The notes beneath the pieces are model-generated. The model was not told where the DNA came from. It did not search any database and worked only from the letters and a program-made list of their open reading frames with translations. From Pseudobacillus lumedeiriae (GTDB taxonomy: Bacteria > Bacillota > Bacilli > Bacillales > Domibacillaceae), in NCBI RefSeq assembly GCF_044891285.1, contig NZ_JAUIYO010000004.1, positions 155,178 through 219,177 of the forward strand: DNA of 64,000 nucleotides, given 5' to 3'. Made by a program: the position numbers and the translations under genes. Position 1 is the first letter of the stretch, and each line of letters begins with the position of its first letter. Below, one piece after another: positions 17,911 through 26,770 of the stretch.

Positions 17911-19392
17911 TTATTGCCCTCCTGTTGCAAACGTCATAATTCTCTCCTGCGTCGCTTCTTCTCTCACTAACTCTCCGCTGATTTTCCCTTCGAGGACGAC
18001 GAGGATCCGATCGCTCATTCCTAGTATTTCCGGCAATTCGGAAGAGACCATAACAATGGCTACTCCCCGGTCGGTCAATTCATTCATCAGTGAATAAATT
18101 TCCCGTTTTGCCCCGACATCTACACCTCTCGTCGGTTCATCGAGAATCAGCACTTTCGGTCCCGTTCCGATCCATTTAGCGAGTACTACTTTTTGCTGGT
18201 TGCCGCCTGATAAATTTTTGGCACTCGTTTCCGCTGATTCCGTTTTAATAGTCAGCCGTTGAATGAGCATCTCAACAAATTCCTGCTCGTTTTTCTGATC
18301 GATCACTCCTTTTGGAGCAAAGCTCTGTACACTTGGGAGGGCAATATTTTCACGAATGGAAAAGTCAAGGACAAGCCCTTCGTCTTTCCTGTCTTCTGTA
18401 ATAAAACCGATTCCTTTTTTAACAGCTTCGTTCGGTGAGTCAATAATCTCTTTTTTTCCATCGATATACAGTTCGCCGCTGTCGATTCGGTCAAGACCGA
18501 AAATCGCCCGTACGATTTCCGTGCGGCCAGCACCCATTAAGCCTGAAATGCCAATGATTTCACCCGACCTCACCGAAAAACTGATGTTCTCAAATGCACC
18601 TTTCCTTGTAAAATCTCTTACTTCTAACACAACCTCCCCATGAGAAGAATGACGTACAGGAAAGCGGTCTTCAAGTTCACGTCCAACCATTTTTTTAACA
18701 ACTTCGTCAAAGTTCGTTTCCTGAATTCTTTTTGTATCGACTGTTTTGCCATCACGCATGACCGTAATACGGTCACATATCGTAAAAATCTCTTCCATCC
18801 GGTGGGAAATGTAGACAATGGATACTCCTTGCTTGCGCAGAGCTTCAATCACCTCAAACAGCTTGGAGATTTCCCTTTCCGTTAAAGCAGCTGTCGGCTC
18901 ATCCATAATGATGACCTCAGCATTCGTCACTAACGCTTTGGCAATCTCAATCATTTGCCGCTGACCGACCGAGCATAGCCCTGCTTCTTGTTTTAGCGGA
19001 ATGGCGACAGACAACTCTTTAAACTGCTCTTGCGCCAATTTTTCCATTTCCTTCGTTTTTAGTAATCCAAATGCATTTTTTCGCTCGCGGCCAATGAATA
19101 GATTTTCCAGCACGGTCATATCTGGCCAAATGTTTAACTCCTGATGAATAAAAGCAATTCCGCCTTCTTCTGCTTCTTTCGGGCTAGAAAAAGAACGCTC
19201 CTCGCCATTAATGACAATCGCTCCTTCATCCCGCTGATGAAGACCCGTTAATATATTCATGAGTGTTGATTTCCCCGCCCCGTTCTCCCCCATCAGTGCA
19301 TGAACTTCGCCAGGGCGCAATTCAAAATCAACACCCGTCAGCACTTTATTCGCTCCAAACGCTTTATGAATGTTTTTCATTTCAATTTTCAT
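17911..19392 (-). CDS. rbsA: Ribose ABC transporter, ATP-binding protein
   Basis: 493-aa protein with two fused ABC domains. First domain: Walker A GENGAGKST (about 37-45), signature LCSVGQRQMIEIAKAL, Walker B VIIMDEPTAAL. Second domain: degenerate Walker A GLMGAGRTE and signature NLSGGNQQKVVLAKW with VLILDEPTRGVDVG. This asymmetric pattern is typical of sugar ABC ATPases (RbsA/MglA). ATG 19392 follows AAAGAGGTG. It powers ribose import with RbsC and RbsB. Confidence 0.94.
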   Translation of the reverse strand: MKIEMKNIHKAFGANKVLTGVDFELRPGEVHALMGENGAGKSTLMNILTGLHQRDEGAIVINGEERSFSSPKEAEEGGIAFIHQELNIWPDMTVLENLFIGRERKNAFGLLKTKEMEKLAQEQFKELSVAIPLKQEAGLCSVGQRQMIEIAKALVTNAEVIIMDEPTAALTEREISKLFEVIEALRKQGVSIVYISHRMEEIFTICDRITVMRDGKTVDTKRIQETNFDEVVKKMVGRELEDRFPVRHSSHGEVVLEVRDFTRKGAFENISFSVRSGEIIGISGLMGAGRTEIVRAIFGLDRIDSGELYIDGKKEIIDSPNEAVKKGIGFITEDRKDEGLVLDFSIRENIALPSVQSFAPKGVIDQKNEQEFVEMLIQRLTIKTESAETSAKNLSGGNQQKVVLAKWIGTGPKVLILDEPTRGVDVGAKREIYSLMNELTDRGVAIVMVSSELPEILGMSDRILVVLEGKISGELVREEATQERIMTFATGGQ

Positions 19393-19445
19393 CACATTCA
19401 CCTCTTTCTAGAAGATAGGTCCGTTCCACATGCTGAGCTTTCCAG

Positions 19446-20324
19446 TTATAACGTCTCCTCTACTTCTTTCCTTGACGGCATGCCTCCTTGCGCACCGAAC
19501 TTCGTCACTGATAACGAAGCCGCACGGTTAGCAAAGCGAAGACTTCCTTCAATCGTTTTTCCTTCTGCCAAAGCGATGGCAAATGCCGCATTAAACGTAT
19601 CTCCTGCTCCTGTCGTGTCTACTGCTTCCACCTGATAAGAAGGGATAATCACTTCCTGTTCTCCGTTAAAATAACGAACGCCTTGTGCACCTTCTGTAAT
19701 AAACACTTTTTCAGGATATTTTTTCAATGCCGCTTCTTGGCTGACTTCCATAAATAACAACGCTGCTTCATGCTCATTAGGCGTAATGAACGTGGCTTTC
19801 TCAATGACGTTTTCACTAATCGGGCGGGCGGGTGCCGGGTTTAATAACAGAGGCACGCCAAGTTCCTTGCAAACATCCGCCGTATATTCGACTGTTTCTT
19901 CAGGGATCTCCTGCTGAATTAAAACGATATCGGCTTGTTGAATGATCGGCTTCGCACGCTGAACATAAGCCGGAATCACCGCATCATTTGCACCTTTGAC
20001 AACAACAATGCTATTATCTCCTTCTGCCAGAATAATATGGGCCGTGCCGCTTTCCATCTCGGCAATTGTCTCGACATACTTTGTTATTACTCCATGATCG
20101 TGAAAGTTTTTGATCATTGCTTTCCCATAATGATCGCCGCCGACACAGCCAATCATATACACTTCTGCTCCGAGCCTGGCCGCAGCTACGGCTTGATTGG
20201 CTCCCTTACCGCCGGGAACCGTCTTAAATGACTCACCAATTACCGTTTCTCCCGCTCCTGGACGTTTAGACGACGTAACGACCAAGTCCATGGATGAACT
20301 GCCAATGACTACTACCTTAACCAT
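19446..20324 (-). CDS. rbsK: Ribokinase
   Basis: 292-aa PfkB-family kinase that phosphorylates ribose to ribose 5-phosphate. Motifs: GGKGANQAVAAARLG near residue 40 and the catalytic DTTGAGDTFNAAF near residue 240 with the base Asp. ATG 20324 after GAAGGTGAAG. It is the first gene of the operon, 53 bases before rbsA. The rbsD pyranase that usually lies between rbsK and rbsA and the LacI-type rbsR that usually heads the operon are both absent. Confidence 0.94.
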   Translation of the reverse strand: MVKVVVIGSSSMDLVVTSSKRPGAGETVIGESFKTVPGGKGANQAVAAARLGAEVYMIGCVGGDHYGKAMIKNFHDHGVITKYVETIAEMESGTAHIILAEGDNSIVVVKGANDAVIPAYVQRAKPIIQQADIVLIQQEIPEETVEYTADVCKELGVPLLLNPAPARPISENVIEKATFITPNEHEAALLFMEVSQEAALKKYPEKVFITEGAQGVRYFNGEQEVIIPSYQVEAVDTTGAGDTFNAAFAIALAEGKTIEGSLRFANRAASLSVTKFGAQGGMPSRKEVEETL

Positions 20325-20791
20325 CCTTCTTCACCTTCTTTATTGGATTTTTTCTGCAAACGCTACATTTATTTAAATGGATCACTCTTTTTTATTTACC
20401 GCTGCGCGTATCTTCATCATGTATAGCTTTTCCCATTTAATGCCCAAAAAACCACTTCAACAGCTATCCCTTGATTAAATGATTGATTCATTGCTTCATT
20501 TATAACTGTTATACCCATTTTCACATAATCTACTTTAGATCGTCTTAGACTGATTGAAAATGTTTGTCTTCCGAGGCGTGAAACCTGCCGAGAAGCGGAG
20601 TGACTATAAGGGTCATGAGCAACGAAGAAAGCGAGCATTTATCAACAGCCCAAGTCCATTTTTTCTTTCACTTCATTCAATTCTATTTAATCAGCACAGA
20701 AAAGTTCACCTGCTGCAATCCTGTTGCTCTAGACTCACTCAAATTTCAACTGATATGCTTAATGAAAGAAGACACGTTTCGGAGGCATAGA
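20325..20791. other. Intergenic region between rbsK and the CDF exporter
   Basis: 467 bases separating divergent genes. It must contain the rbs operon promoter and that of the CDF gene. I see AT-rich stretches but no clear cre match (a GCAAACGCTACA stretch at 20356 falls one base short of the consensus). ORFs here lack ribosome sites. Confidence 0.4.
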
Positions 20792-21661
20792 ATGGATACT
20801 TATAAAGAGTTAAAACAAGGAGAGAAAGGGGCCTGGCTTAGTATTGCAGCCTACATTTTTCTTGCTTTACTGAAGCTGATTGTCGGATACATCGGCCATT
20901 CAAAAGCTTTACAGGCGGACGGGCTCAATAATTCAACTGATGTTGCTGCCTCAATCGCTATACTCATCGGATTAAAAATTGCCCGCAAGCCCCCCGATGA
21001 AGATCACCATTATGGACACTTTCGTGCGGAAACGATCGCCTCGCTCGTTGCTGCTTTTATTATGATTACCGTTGGTTTCCAAGTTCTCTATGACGCAGGC
21101 TATTCCTTTTTTTCAAAAGAAGAAGACACACCTAACATGCTTACAGCCTGGACGGCGGTATTTAGTGCGGGTGTCATGTACATCGTATATCGGTATAATC
21201 ATCGCTTAGCCAAAAGAATCAACAGCCAAGCAATGATGGCAGCTGCTCAAGACAACCGTTCTGACGCCTTAGTGAGCATCGGAGCATTCATCGGTATTGT
21301 CGGCTCTCAATTCGGACTAAGCTGGCTCGATACGTTAACAGCTTTCATTGTCGGACTTATCATTATCAAAACAGCATGGGAAATTTTCAAGCAGGCAACA
21401 CATACATTAACAGATGGCTTTGATCAAGACCTTTTGGAAGAAATACATCAAACCATTGCCCGTGTCCCTGATGTGCAGCAAGTATGCAGCGTAAAGGCCC
21501 GCATGCATGGAAATTTCACACTTGTCGATGTCACTATAACTGTTGATCCGCATCTGAATGTTGTCGAAAGCCACTTGATTACTGAACATATTGAAGAGAT
21601 TTTATTGGAAAAATACAACATCCAAGACGCAGTCATTCATATTGAACCTGCCAGCAGTTAA
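20792..21661 (+). CDS. Cation diffusion facilitator (CDF) metal exporter
   Basis: 289-aa membrane protein with six helices and a C-terminal cytoplasmic metallochaperone-like domain. TM2 has LQADGLNNSTDVAAS with the metal-site Asp residues, the loop has DEDHHYGHFRAE, and TM5 has AAQDNRSDALVSIGAF. The HxxxD-type site pattern matches manganese/zinc exporters of the YeaB/YdfM (MneS/MneP) group. ATG 20792 six bases after CGGAGG. The C-terminal domain ends with conserved His residues (INDxVIHIEP-like). Confidence 0.9.
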   Translation: MDTYKELKQGEKGAWLSIAAYIFLALLKLIVGYIGHSKALQADGLNNSTDVAASIAILIGLKIARKPPDEDHHYGHFRAETIASLVAAFIMITVGFQVLYDAGYSFFSKEEDTPNMLTAWTAVFSAGVMYIVYRYNHRLAKRINSQAMMAAAQDNRSDALVSIGAFIGIVGSQFGLSWLDTLTAFIVGLIIIKTAWEIFKQATHTLTDGFDQDLLEEIHQTIARVPDVQQVCSVKARMHGNFTLVDVTITVDPHLNVVESHLITEHIEEILLEKYNIQDAVIHIEPASS

Positions 21662-21728
21662 TCACCATTAATAAGCAAAGCCCTTTTTTACGCGTTATCA
21701 CTGTTTTTCAAAAGCTTTGTTACACTCT

Positions 21729-21800
21729 CTTGTTGATTTCCGCTGCAGGCGGTCCAATCAACAAAGAGCTAACATTAACAATAGTCATTCACATAACCTA
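21729..21800. repeat. Dispersed intergenic repeat, copy C
   Basis: Contains the near-perfect palindrome TTGTTGATTTCCGC / GCGGTCCAATCAACAA, and a second core TAACAATAGTCATTCACATA matching copies at 248 and 14849. It again abuts a terminator. Confidence 0.55.
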
Positions 21801-21805
21801 AGTAC

Positions 21806-21846
21806 AAAAAAAAGAAGGATCTTTTCTCGATCCTTCTTTCTTTATA
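21806..21846. terminator. Terminator between CDF exporter and purC-like gene
   Basis: Stem AGAAGGATC / GATCCTTCT with A-run before and TTTCTTT after, so it can work for both converging genes. Confidence 0.82.
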
Positions 21847-21904
21847 TTTCATGGCAAAGCTGCATGATCATTTACCTAAAAAACATATTTAAAGCGCCTT
21901 TGTC

Positions 21905-22588
21905 TTACTTTTCCATCATTAGCTTTTCTAATTTAAGCGGCTCGATGTATTCCCCTTGTTTATAGGCTCTCATATTCCCGCCGGAAATTTCGTCAATCAA
22001 GATGACTTGTCCGTCTTTCGCGCGTCCAAATTCAAATTTAATATCATATAAATCTATTTCTTTTTTAGCCAGCTCTTCTTTCACTGTAGCAGCAATTTGT
22101 TGTGTGATATCTTTTAACTCTTTATACTCATCGTGAGAAAGGATGCCCAGCATATCAAGTGCATCTTCTGAAATCGGCGGGTCCTGCCGCTCATCATCCT
22201 TCAATGTTACTTCCACAAATGCATCAAGCGGCTGTCCTTCTTCAGCATACATACCGTAACGGCGCAGGAAACTGCCAACTGCCCGATAGCGGCAAATCAC
22301 TTCAAGGCCCTTGCCAAAGACAGTTGCTGGTTGAACCGTCATCGTTGCTTCTTCAACATTCGCATCAATGTAATGCGTAGGGATGCCTTTTTCTTTTAAA
22401 ATCTCAAAAAAGTATTTTGTTAATCTAAGTCCAGCTTGTCCCGCACCTTCCATCGTCAAGCCGACCGTATTAGCTCCAGGATCAAATACACCGTTCTCTC
22501 CTGTTACGTCATCTTTAAACTTTAATAAATAGTTCCCGTCCTCAAGCTCGTATACATCTTTTGTCTTACCCGTGTAAACATGTTTCAC
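21905..22588 (-). CDS. PurC-like (SAICAR synthetase family) paralogue
   Basis: 227 aa, ATP-grasp-like SAICAR synthetase fold: GKTKDVYELEDGNYLLKFKD at the N-terminus (GK.K..Y motif), VICRYRAVGSFLRRYG where canonical PurC has a V(V)RN.AAGS block, and IDEISGGNMRAY where PurC has DEISPDTCR. It is therefore clearly of the family but diverged at two substrate-contacting blocks, and it stands alone outside any pur operon. GTG 22588 lies 9 bases after AAGGGG; TTG 22597 is too close. It may be a housekeeping second purC or an enzyme with another acceptor. A SIR2 gene lies upstream behind a hairpin. Confidence 0.75.
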   Translation of the reverse strand: MKHVYTGKTKDVYELEDGNYLLKFKDDVTGENGVFDPGANTVGLTMEGAGQAGLRLTKYFFEILKEKGIPTHYIDANVEEATMTVQPATVFGKGLEVICRYRAVGSFLRRYGMYAEEGQPLDAFVEVTLKDDERQDPPISEDALDMLGILSHDEYKELKDITQQIAATVKEELAKKEIDLYDIKFEFGRAKDGQVILIDEISGGNMRAYKQGEYIEPLKLEKLMMEK

Positions 22589-22642
22589 AAAGGTCAACCC
22601 CTTTTTCAGTTTCTAAAACCTCTTTTATTATGCACGATTTTG

Positions 22643-22679
22643 AAAAAAAAATTAATAGGAGAAAAATATTTTCCTCCCA
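22643..22679 (-). terminator. Terminator of the SIR2-domain gene
   Basis: Minus strand GGAGGAAAA / TTTTTCTCC hairpin followed by TATTAATTTTTTTTT, between the SIR2 stop and the purC-like gene. Confidence 0.7.
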
Positions 22680-22684
22680 TTTTC

Positions 22685-24442
22685 TCATTCATCAAATTTT
22701 GTGTAGGCATGCAGCAATCCTTGTCCGTGAAATCCGTCTTTCTTATTCAAATCCTCCGCTAACTTTTCGAGAGAAGCAGTGAACTTCTCCTTCGATCCAT
22801 CGCAAATGACGAGTACGGGCCAATGTTCTGTCTCTGCCCCCTCATTTAAAAAGCGAATCAGGTGCTCCCTATTCGTTTTATAGCCGAACTTTCCGCTCGT
22901 ATTTCCTTTTTCGTTCATATAGCGGTACTTAATTGCCCTTAACAGCCCAAACAAATCAAAATGATTGGCAAATTCCTGTTCATCAAATGCGAGCTTTGTT
23001 TCAATGAACACACTTTTCAAATAAGGATAAGTAAAATACGTTTCCGCCGGTGCAAGCCGCATCTTCCCTTCTGAGACTTGTTCAAACAATGGATCCAGCT
23101 CCATATGAGGGGAAGTGTAGGCTAAAAAAGAAAGTTGATGACGATGGGGGTCTTGCACATTGGGCAATGTAAACAGCTTATTCAGTAATTGATAGTTTTT
23201 CTTCATAACCGCACTAATGCCAATACTGTAAAAAACGGCGTGAAGCGGGATTCCCTGTGTCGCTAATAGAAGCGGGTCGCCATTGTGATGTCTTGATCCG
23301 GTCAGCCGCTCTGCTGTCTGAATTAACAGCTCCCCCTGCTCCGGTGTTTTCATATAATAAGCCATGACAGCAACGAGCATAGCGAGTGTTCTGCTTTTTT
23401 CAGCAGCCGTTTGACTGCGAATAGACGCAGATTCAATGGCTGCTTCTTTTGTATAGGGCTGTTCAAACAAAAAGGAAACAACCTCTTTCGTATGTTCCGT
23501 CAACATTTCTCTCAATTCAATTTCCCTTTTATCTTGAATATATCGTTTCAGCCGTTTCATTTTCACTTGAATATTCTCTGGACTCACTTTTTTTACTTTG
23601 GCAATATTTATTACATTTTCATACAGTTCCGTAAAAAAGTGATCGGCCCCTTTTGGGTCAATCAACTTGCTTGCATCCCGAAAACTGATCAGCTCATCGG
23701 CATGTGGTGTTAACTTTTCCGAAAAAGCATGCCAGTACCATGAATAACGACGGCCTTTCACCGATTTAATCAGTTCCCGGAGCGCAATATCCCAATCGGC
23801 TGACCATCCCGACACGATTACGCCGTATTCATCAAATACCCGCCGCAGAAGCTGGGCAAATGGCACCGTATAGTTATTCAGCTCATCTGTCACATTTTTA
23901 AAGCGGGTATCCCGATAGTCGCCATTTACTTTCAATACTGTACAATCTGCGTGTGCCAGCGGCTTCATGCCTTCAATATCAGACTCATGGTACAGCGTCT
24001 GGTACTGCACGCTGTGTTCATCAAGCGAATGTTCCAGCAAACGGTCAAAGTTTGTCGTAACAATCACTTTGATATAGCCGCGCTGAACGAGCTTCGCAAT
24101 GGCACGATGAGCATCAGTTGGAGTTTTCTGCCTTTGTTCCACTTCTTCAAGCGTCGGTTCAAAAAACTCTTTCAACAATCCATTCCGTTCAGACGATGTT
24201 TTTGCCAATAGTTCAATGACTTCATTGTATAAAGGAACTTTTCCATACTTTTTTTCATACCAGTCCATCGGATCCTGTTCGTCTGCACCATTTACGTGCA
24301 TAATCCTCCGACAAAGCTCACGAACAATCCCGCGGCCGGTCGGTATGCCCGCTGCATAAGAAATACCTGAGCCTAAGAGCAGGGCATATACTCCTTTATT
24401 CGCTTCCACCGAGAAAGCTAAAGACAACAATTGCTCATCCAT
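22685..24442 (-). CDS. Stand-alone SIR2-domain protein, candidate NADase-type defence effector
   Basis: 585 aa, soluble. N-terminal SIR2 domain (about 15-260): NAD-binding GSGISYAAGIPTG (24-36), VTTNFDRLLEHS with the conserved Asn131, and VSGWSADWDIALREL near 225. The position of the usual catalytic His (xHGD) reads KVNGDYRD, so His is replaced by Asn173. The remaining 300 residues are mostly helical with no motif I recognise. ATG 24442 follows AAGGGGGG. Related SIR2 proteins (ThsA, DSR, SIR2-HerA) deplete NAD+ on phage infection; a function here is inferred. No partner such as HerA or TIR is adjacent. Confidence 0.72.
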   Translation of the reverse strand: MDEQLLSLAFSVEANKGVYALLLGSGISYAAGIPTGRGIVRELCRRIMHVNGADEQDPMDWYEKKYGKVPLYNEVIELLAKTSSERNGLLKEFFEPTLEEVEQRQKTPTDAHRAIAKLVQRGYIKVIVTTNFDRLLEHSLDEHSVQYQTLYHESDIEGMKPLAHADCTVLKVNGDYRDTRFKNVTDELNNYTVPFAQLLRRVFDEYGVIVSGWSADWDIALRELIKSVKGRRYSWYWHAFSEKLTPHADELISFRDASKLIDPKGADHFFTELYENVINIAKVKKVSPENIQVKMKRLKRYIQDKREIELREMLTEHTKEVVSFLFEQPYTKEAAIESASIRSQTAAEKSRTLAMLVAVMAYYMKTPEQGELLIQTAERLTGSRHHNGDPLLLATQGIPLHAVFYSIGISAVMKKNYQLLNKLFTLPNVQDPHRHQLSFLAYTSPHMELDPLFEQVSEGKMRLAPAETYFTYPYLKSVFIETKLAFDEQEFANHFDLFGLLRAIKYRYMNEKGNTSGKFGYKTNREHLIRFLNEGAETEHWPVLVICDGSKEKFTASLEKLAEDLNKKDGFHGQGLLHAYTKFDE

Positions 24443-24863
24443 TTCATGCCCCCCTTTTTTAAACCAGCTTACCGAATATATGATACCGCTATTCATTTTT
24501 CCCTTGTGTACTTATGTTCAATACATTCATCATCTCAGGGTTCAAAAAATACATATTAGATACTTGTATCCTGCTTATCTAATATACTTATGGAATATGC
24601 CCTGCTGTTATACTTGTAAAGGATTTTCACAATGAAATTACATAAAACCTTTATCTTGTACGGATGTTATGGCGTTTTCCACTTGTCTTAGGCGGAGAAT
24701 TGCTTCTGTTCCCTACTATATTAACAGATTTAATGATCTTCCCAATTCCCAGTATGTAAAAAACAACCATATGCCTTTTGATCTAAAAACCCCAAAATCA
24801 ATTAAACCTATTTGACTTATATGTTTTATTGATTTATTATACAAATTAATTAAATAGTGAAAA

Positions 24864-24960
24864 TCTTATCAAGAGAGATCGAGGGACTGGCCCTATGACA
24901 TCTCAGCAACCTGTTCCATACAAGGTGCTACATCCAGCAGATTACACTCTGAAAGATAAG
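24864..24960 (+). promoter_or_regulatory. SAM riboswitch (S-box) aptamer
   Basis: The sequence has the complete S-box pattern: P1 arm TCTTATC, AAGAGAGATCGAGGGACTGG, CCCTATGA, CAGCAACC, AAGGTGCTACATCC.GCAG and the closing P1 arm GATAAGA. A hairpin CCCTCTTC / GAAGGGGG at 24980-25003 may be the expression platform. High S-adenosylmethionine should shut off the downstream transporter. The stretch 24443-24863 upstream is AT-rich with no gene. Confidence 0.93.
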
Positions 24961-24978
24961 AAGACGGAACGAACCATT

Positions 24979-25015
24979 AACCCTCTTCTTACTAACGAAG
25001 GGGGCATTTGTATTG
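24979..25015 (+). terminator. Putative riboswitch expression-platform hairpin
   Basis: Stem CCCTCTTC / GAAGGGGG (one G-U pair) followed by CATTTGTATTG, a weak T-tract. Located between the aptamer and the symporter. Confidence 0.5.
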
Positions 25016-25069
25016 CTGCTTTAAAGAATAATGAAAAAAATCAATATTTTACAGAAAGGGTGAATAAAT

Positions 25070-26695
25070 TTGACGAGTGTTGGTTTTTGGTTTGTTGGTT
25101 TAGCGCTGGCTTATACATTATTGTTAATTGGAATTGGGCGATATACGGTACGGAAAGCGAATAGCGGAAACGGTTATTTTGTGGGGGGCCGCAATTTCAA
25201 TGCGTTTTTCGTTGCTGTATGTATTACCGGCTTATTTTCTGGTTCTTCTTTTATCGCTATTATTGAACTGTCTTACTTAAGGGGCGTGTCTGCTGTCTGG
25301 TATGGTGTAGCGGAAACAGTACAGGTTTTGTTAATTGCCTTTTTATTTATCGGACCGTTCCGAAAAAAATTAGTCGTCACCATTTCCGGGCTGATTGGTG
25401 ATCGTTTTGGAAACAAGGCGAGGGCACTCGGAGGAGCCATTACCGCTTTTGCTTTCCCAATGTGGTCTGTGGCCACAGCCTTAGCGTTCGCATCTGCTCT
25501 ACATGTATTTACGGGAGTTTCCCTACTGACTGCCGTCATTATTACTGCTATTCTGCTCTTTGCCTATTTACAGTTTGGCGGAATGTGGGCCATAGGCTAT
25601 ACGCAAATGTTTAATACCATTATGTTTTACGTCATGCTGACAGTCGGGTTTGTGGCCTTTTTCATTAATCCCGGATTGGATGGCTTAAAGCAGTTCGCTG
25701 AAGCGAAACCTGAAATGTTCTCTTATTCAAGCGTCGGGATCCAAACGATTGTTGCCTGGTTCGGCACATTTCTCGTTAACATTGTACTGGCACAAGCTGC
25801 CTTTCAAATGGCTTTATCTTGTAAAACCGTTGAAGAAGGGAAAAAGGGGCTTTTATGGGGAGCCATTCTCGGCGTTCCGTTAATTATCGGAGCCGTCATT
25901 TTTGGCCTTGCCGCTGCTATCGTTGTACCAGATGGAAGTGTCGGTCTGATCGCCATTCCTCATTATTTGCTTGAAGTCTTGCCTGCTCCGCTCGTCGCAC
26001 TGTTTTTCCTCGGTTTTTGGGCTTGTGCTCTAAGCTGGGGAGCACCGTGCCAATTCTCAGGAGCTACTAGTCTCGGAAAAGATGTAGGAGAAGCCCTGTT
26101 CCCAGGACGTGATGAACATACGTACATCCGCTATACGAAATGGGCATTAGCTATTTTAACAGTTGAAATGATTATCCTTGCTACGCTCCGGGCAGAGCAG
26201 TCAGCCTGGTGGAATGTACTCGCCTGGGTGACGAGAAACTCAGCCACATTTGCTCCGGCTGTAGCCGCTCTTTTTTGGCCGTTAGCTACGCCACGAGCAG
26301 TTATCTCATCTATGGTCGTCGGCACAACAACTGGGCTGCTCTGGTATCATCTAGGCAGCTGGGAAACCACTCAATTCTTCCTGCAAACCCATCCTGTGTG
26401 GCCAGGAATGATTGCTAATATGTTCACTTTAGTCATTGTGACACTCATAGAACAAGCAGCTGAATTGAAAGTGTATGCCTCCCGTGCGCAAGCCCGAACA
26501 GGCATGTATTTATTCATCACCGCCGCGGTAACAGCCGGCTTAACAGCTTTGAACTTTTCTTCGCTCTACGCAAAAGGGCTAGTCGGTCTTGCCTTATTTA
26601 TCGTGACACTCTCTCTGTTTTTCTGCACGATGCTGTTTTTGAAAAAAGGCAAATTAAGCACACGGGAGCTGCCGTTAAAAGCTTCTTCTCATTAA
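25070..26695 (+). CDS. Sodium:solute symporter (SSS) family, S-box regulated
   Basis: 541-aa membrane protein with 13-14 helices. N-terminus TVRKANSGNGYFVGGRNFN followed by GLFSGSSFIAIIELSY corresponds to the SSS TM1-TM2 region that binds sodium. TTG start at 25070 seven bases after AAAGGGTG. Control by a SAM riboswitch means its substrate is linked to methionine or sulphur metabolism: methionine itself, a precursor or a methyl-compound. The usual S-box transporters are MetNPQ ABC systems or other permeases, so an SSS symporter there is less common. Single-gene transcript. Confidence 0.85.
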   Translation: MTSVGFWFVGLALAYTLLLIGIGRYTVRKANSGNGYFVGGRNFNAFFVAVCITGLFSGSSFIAIIELSYLRGVSAVWYGVAETVQVLLIAFLFIGPFRKKLVVTISGLIGDRFGNKARALGGAITAFAFPMWSVATALAFASALHVFTGVSLLTAVIITAILLFAYLQFGGMWAIGYTQMFNTIMFYVMLTVGFVAFFINPGLDGLKQFAEAKPEMFSYSSVGIQTIVAWFGTFLVNIVLAQAAFQMALSCKTVEEGKKGLLWGAILGVPLIIGAVIFGLAAAIVVPDGSVGLIAIPHYLLEVLPAPLVALFFLGFWACALSWGAPCQFSGATSLGKDVGEALFPGRDEHTYIRYTKWALAILTVEMIILATLRAEQSAWWNVLAWVTRNSATFAPAVAALFWPLATPRAVISSMVVGTTTGLLWYHLGSWETTQFFLQTHPVWPGMIANMFTLVIVTLIEQAAELKVYASRAQARTGMYLFITAAVTAGLTALNFSSLYAKGLVGLALFIVTLSLFFCTMLFLKKGKLSTRELPLKASSH

Positions 26696-26703
26696 TGCTA
26701 TCT

Positions 26704-26754
26704 AAAAAAACAGCCGTCCCTGTTTAGCCGAAAAGCTAAACAGGGACGGCTGTG
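26704..26754 (-). terminator. Terminator of the LysM gene
   Basis: Perfect 19-bp stem ACAGCCGTCCCTGTTTAGC with its complement; minus strand continues in TTTTTTTAGA. Confidence 0.9.
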
Positions 26755-26770
26755 TTAATGGAACCGTATC

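Noticed and set aside
20345..20370. Possible cre site upstream of rbsK
   Set aside because: The GCAAACGCTACA stretch lacks one base of the cre consensus on one arm; not convincing.
20417..20638. 73-codon minus-strand ORF in the rbsK-CDF gap
   Set aside because: No ribosome site, no recognisable motif, and it occupies the region that must hold two divergent promoters.
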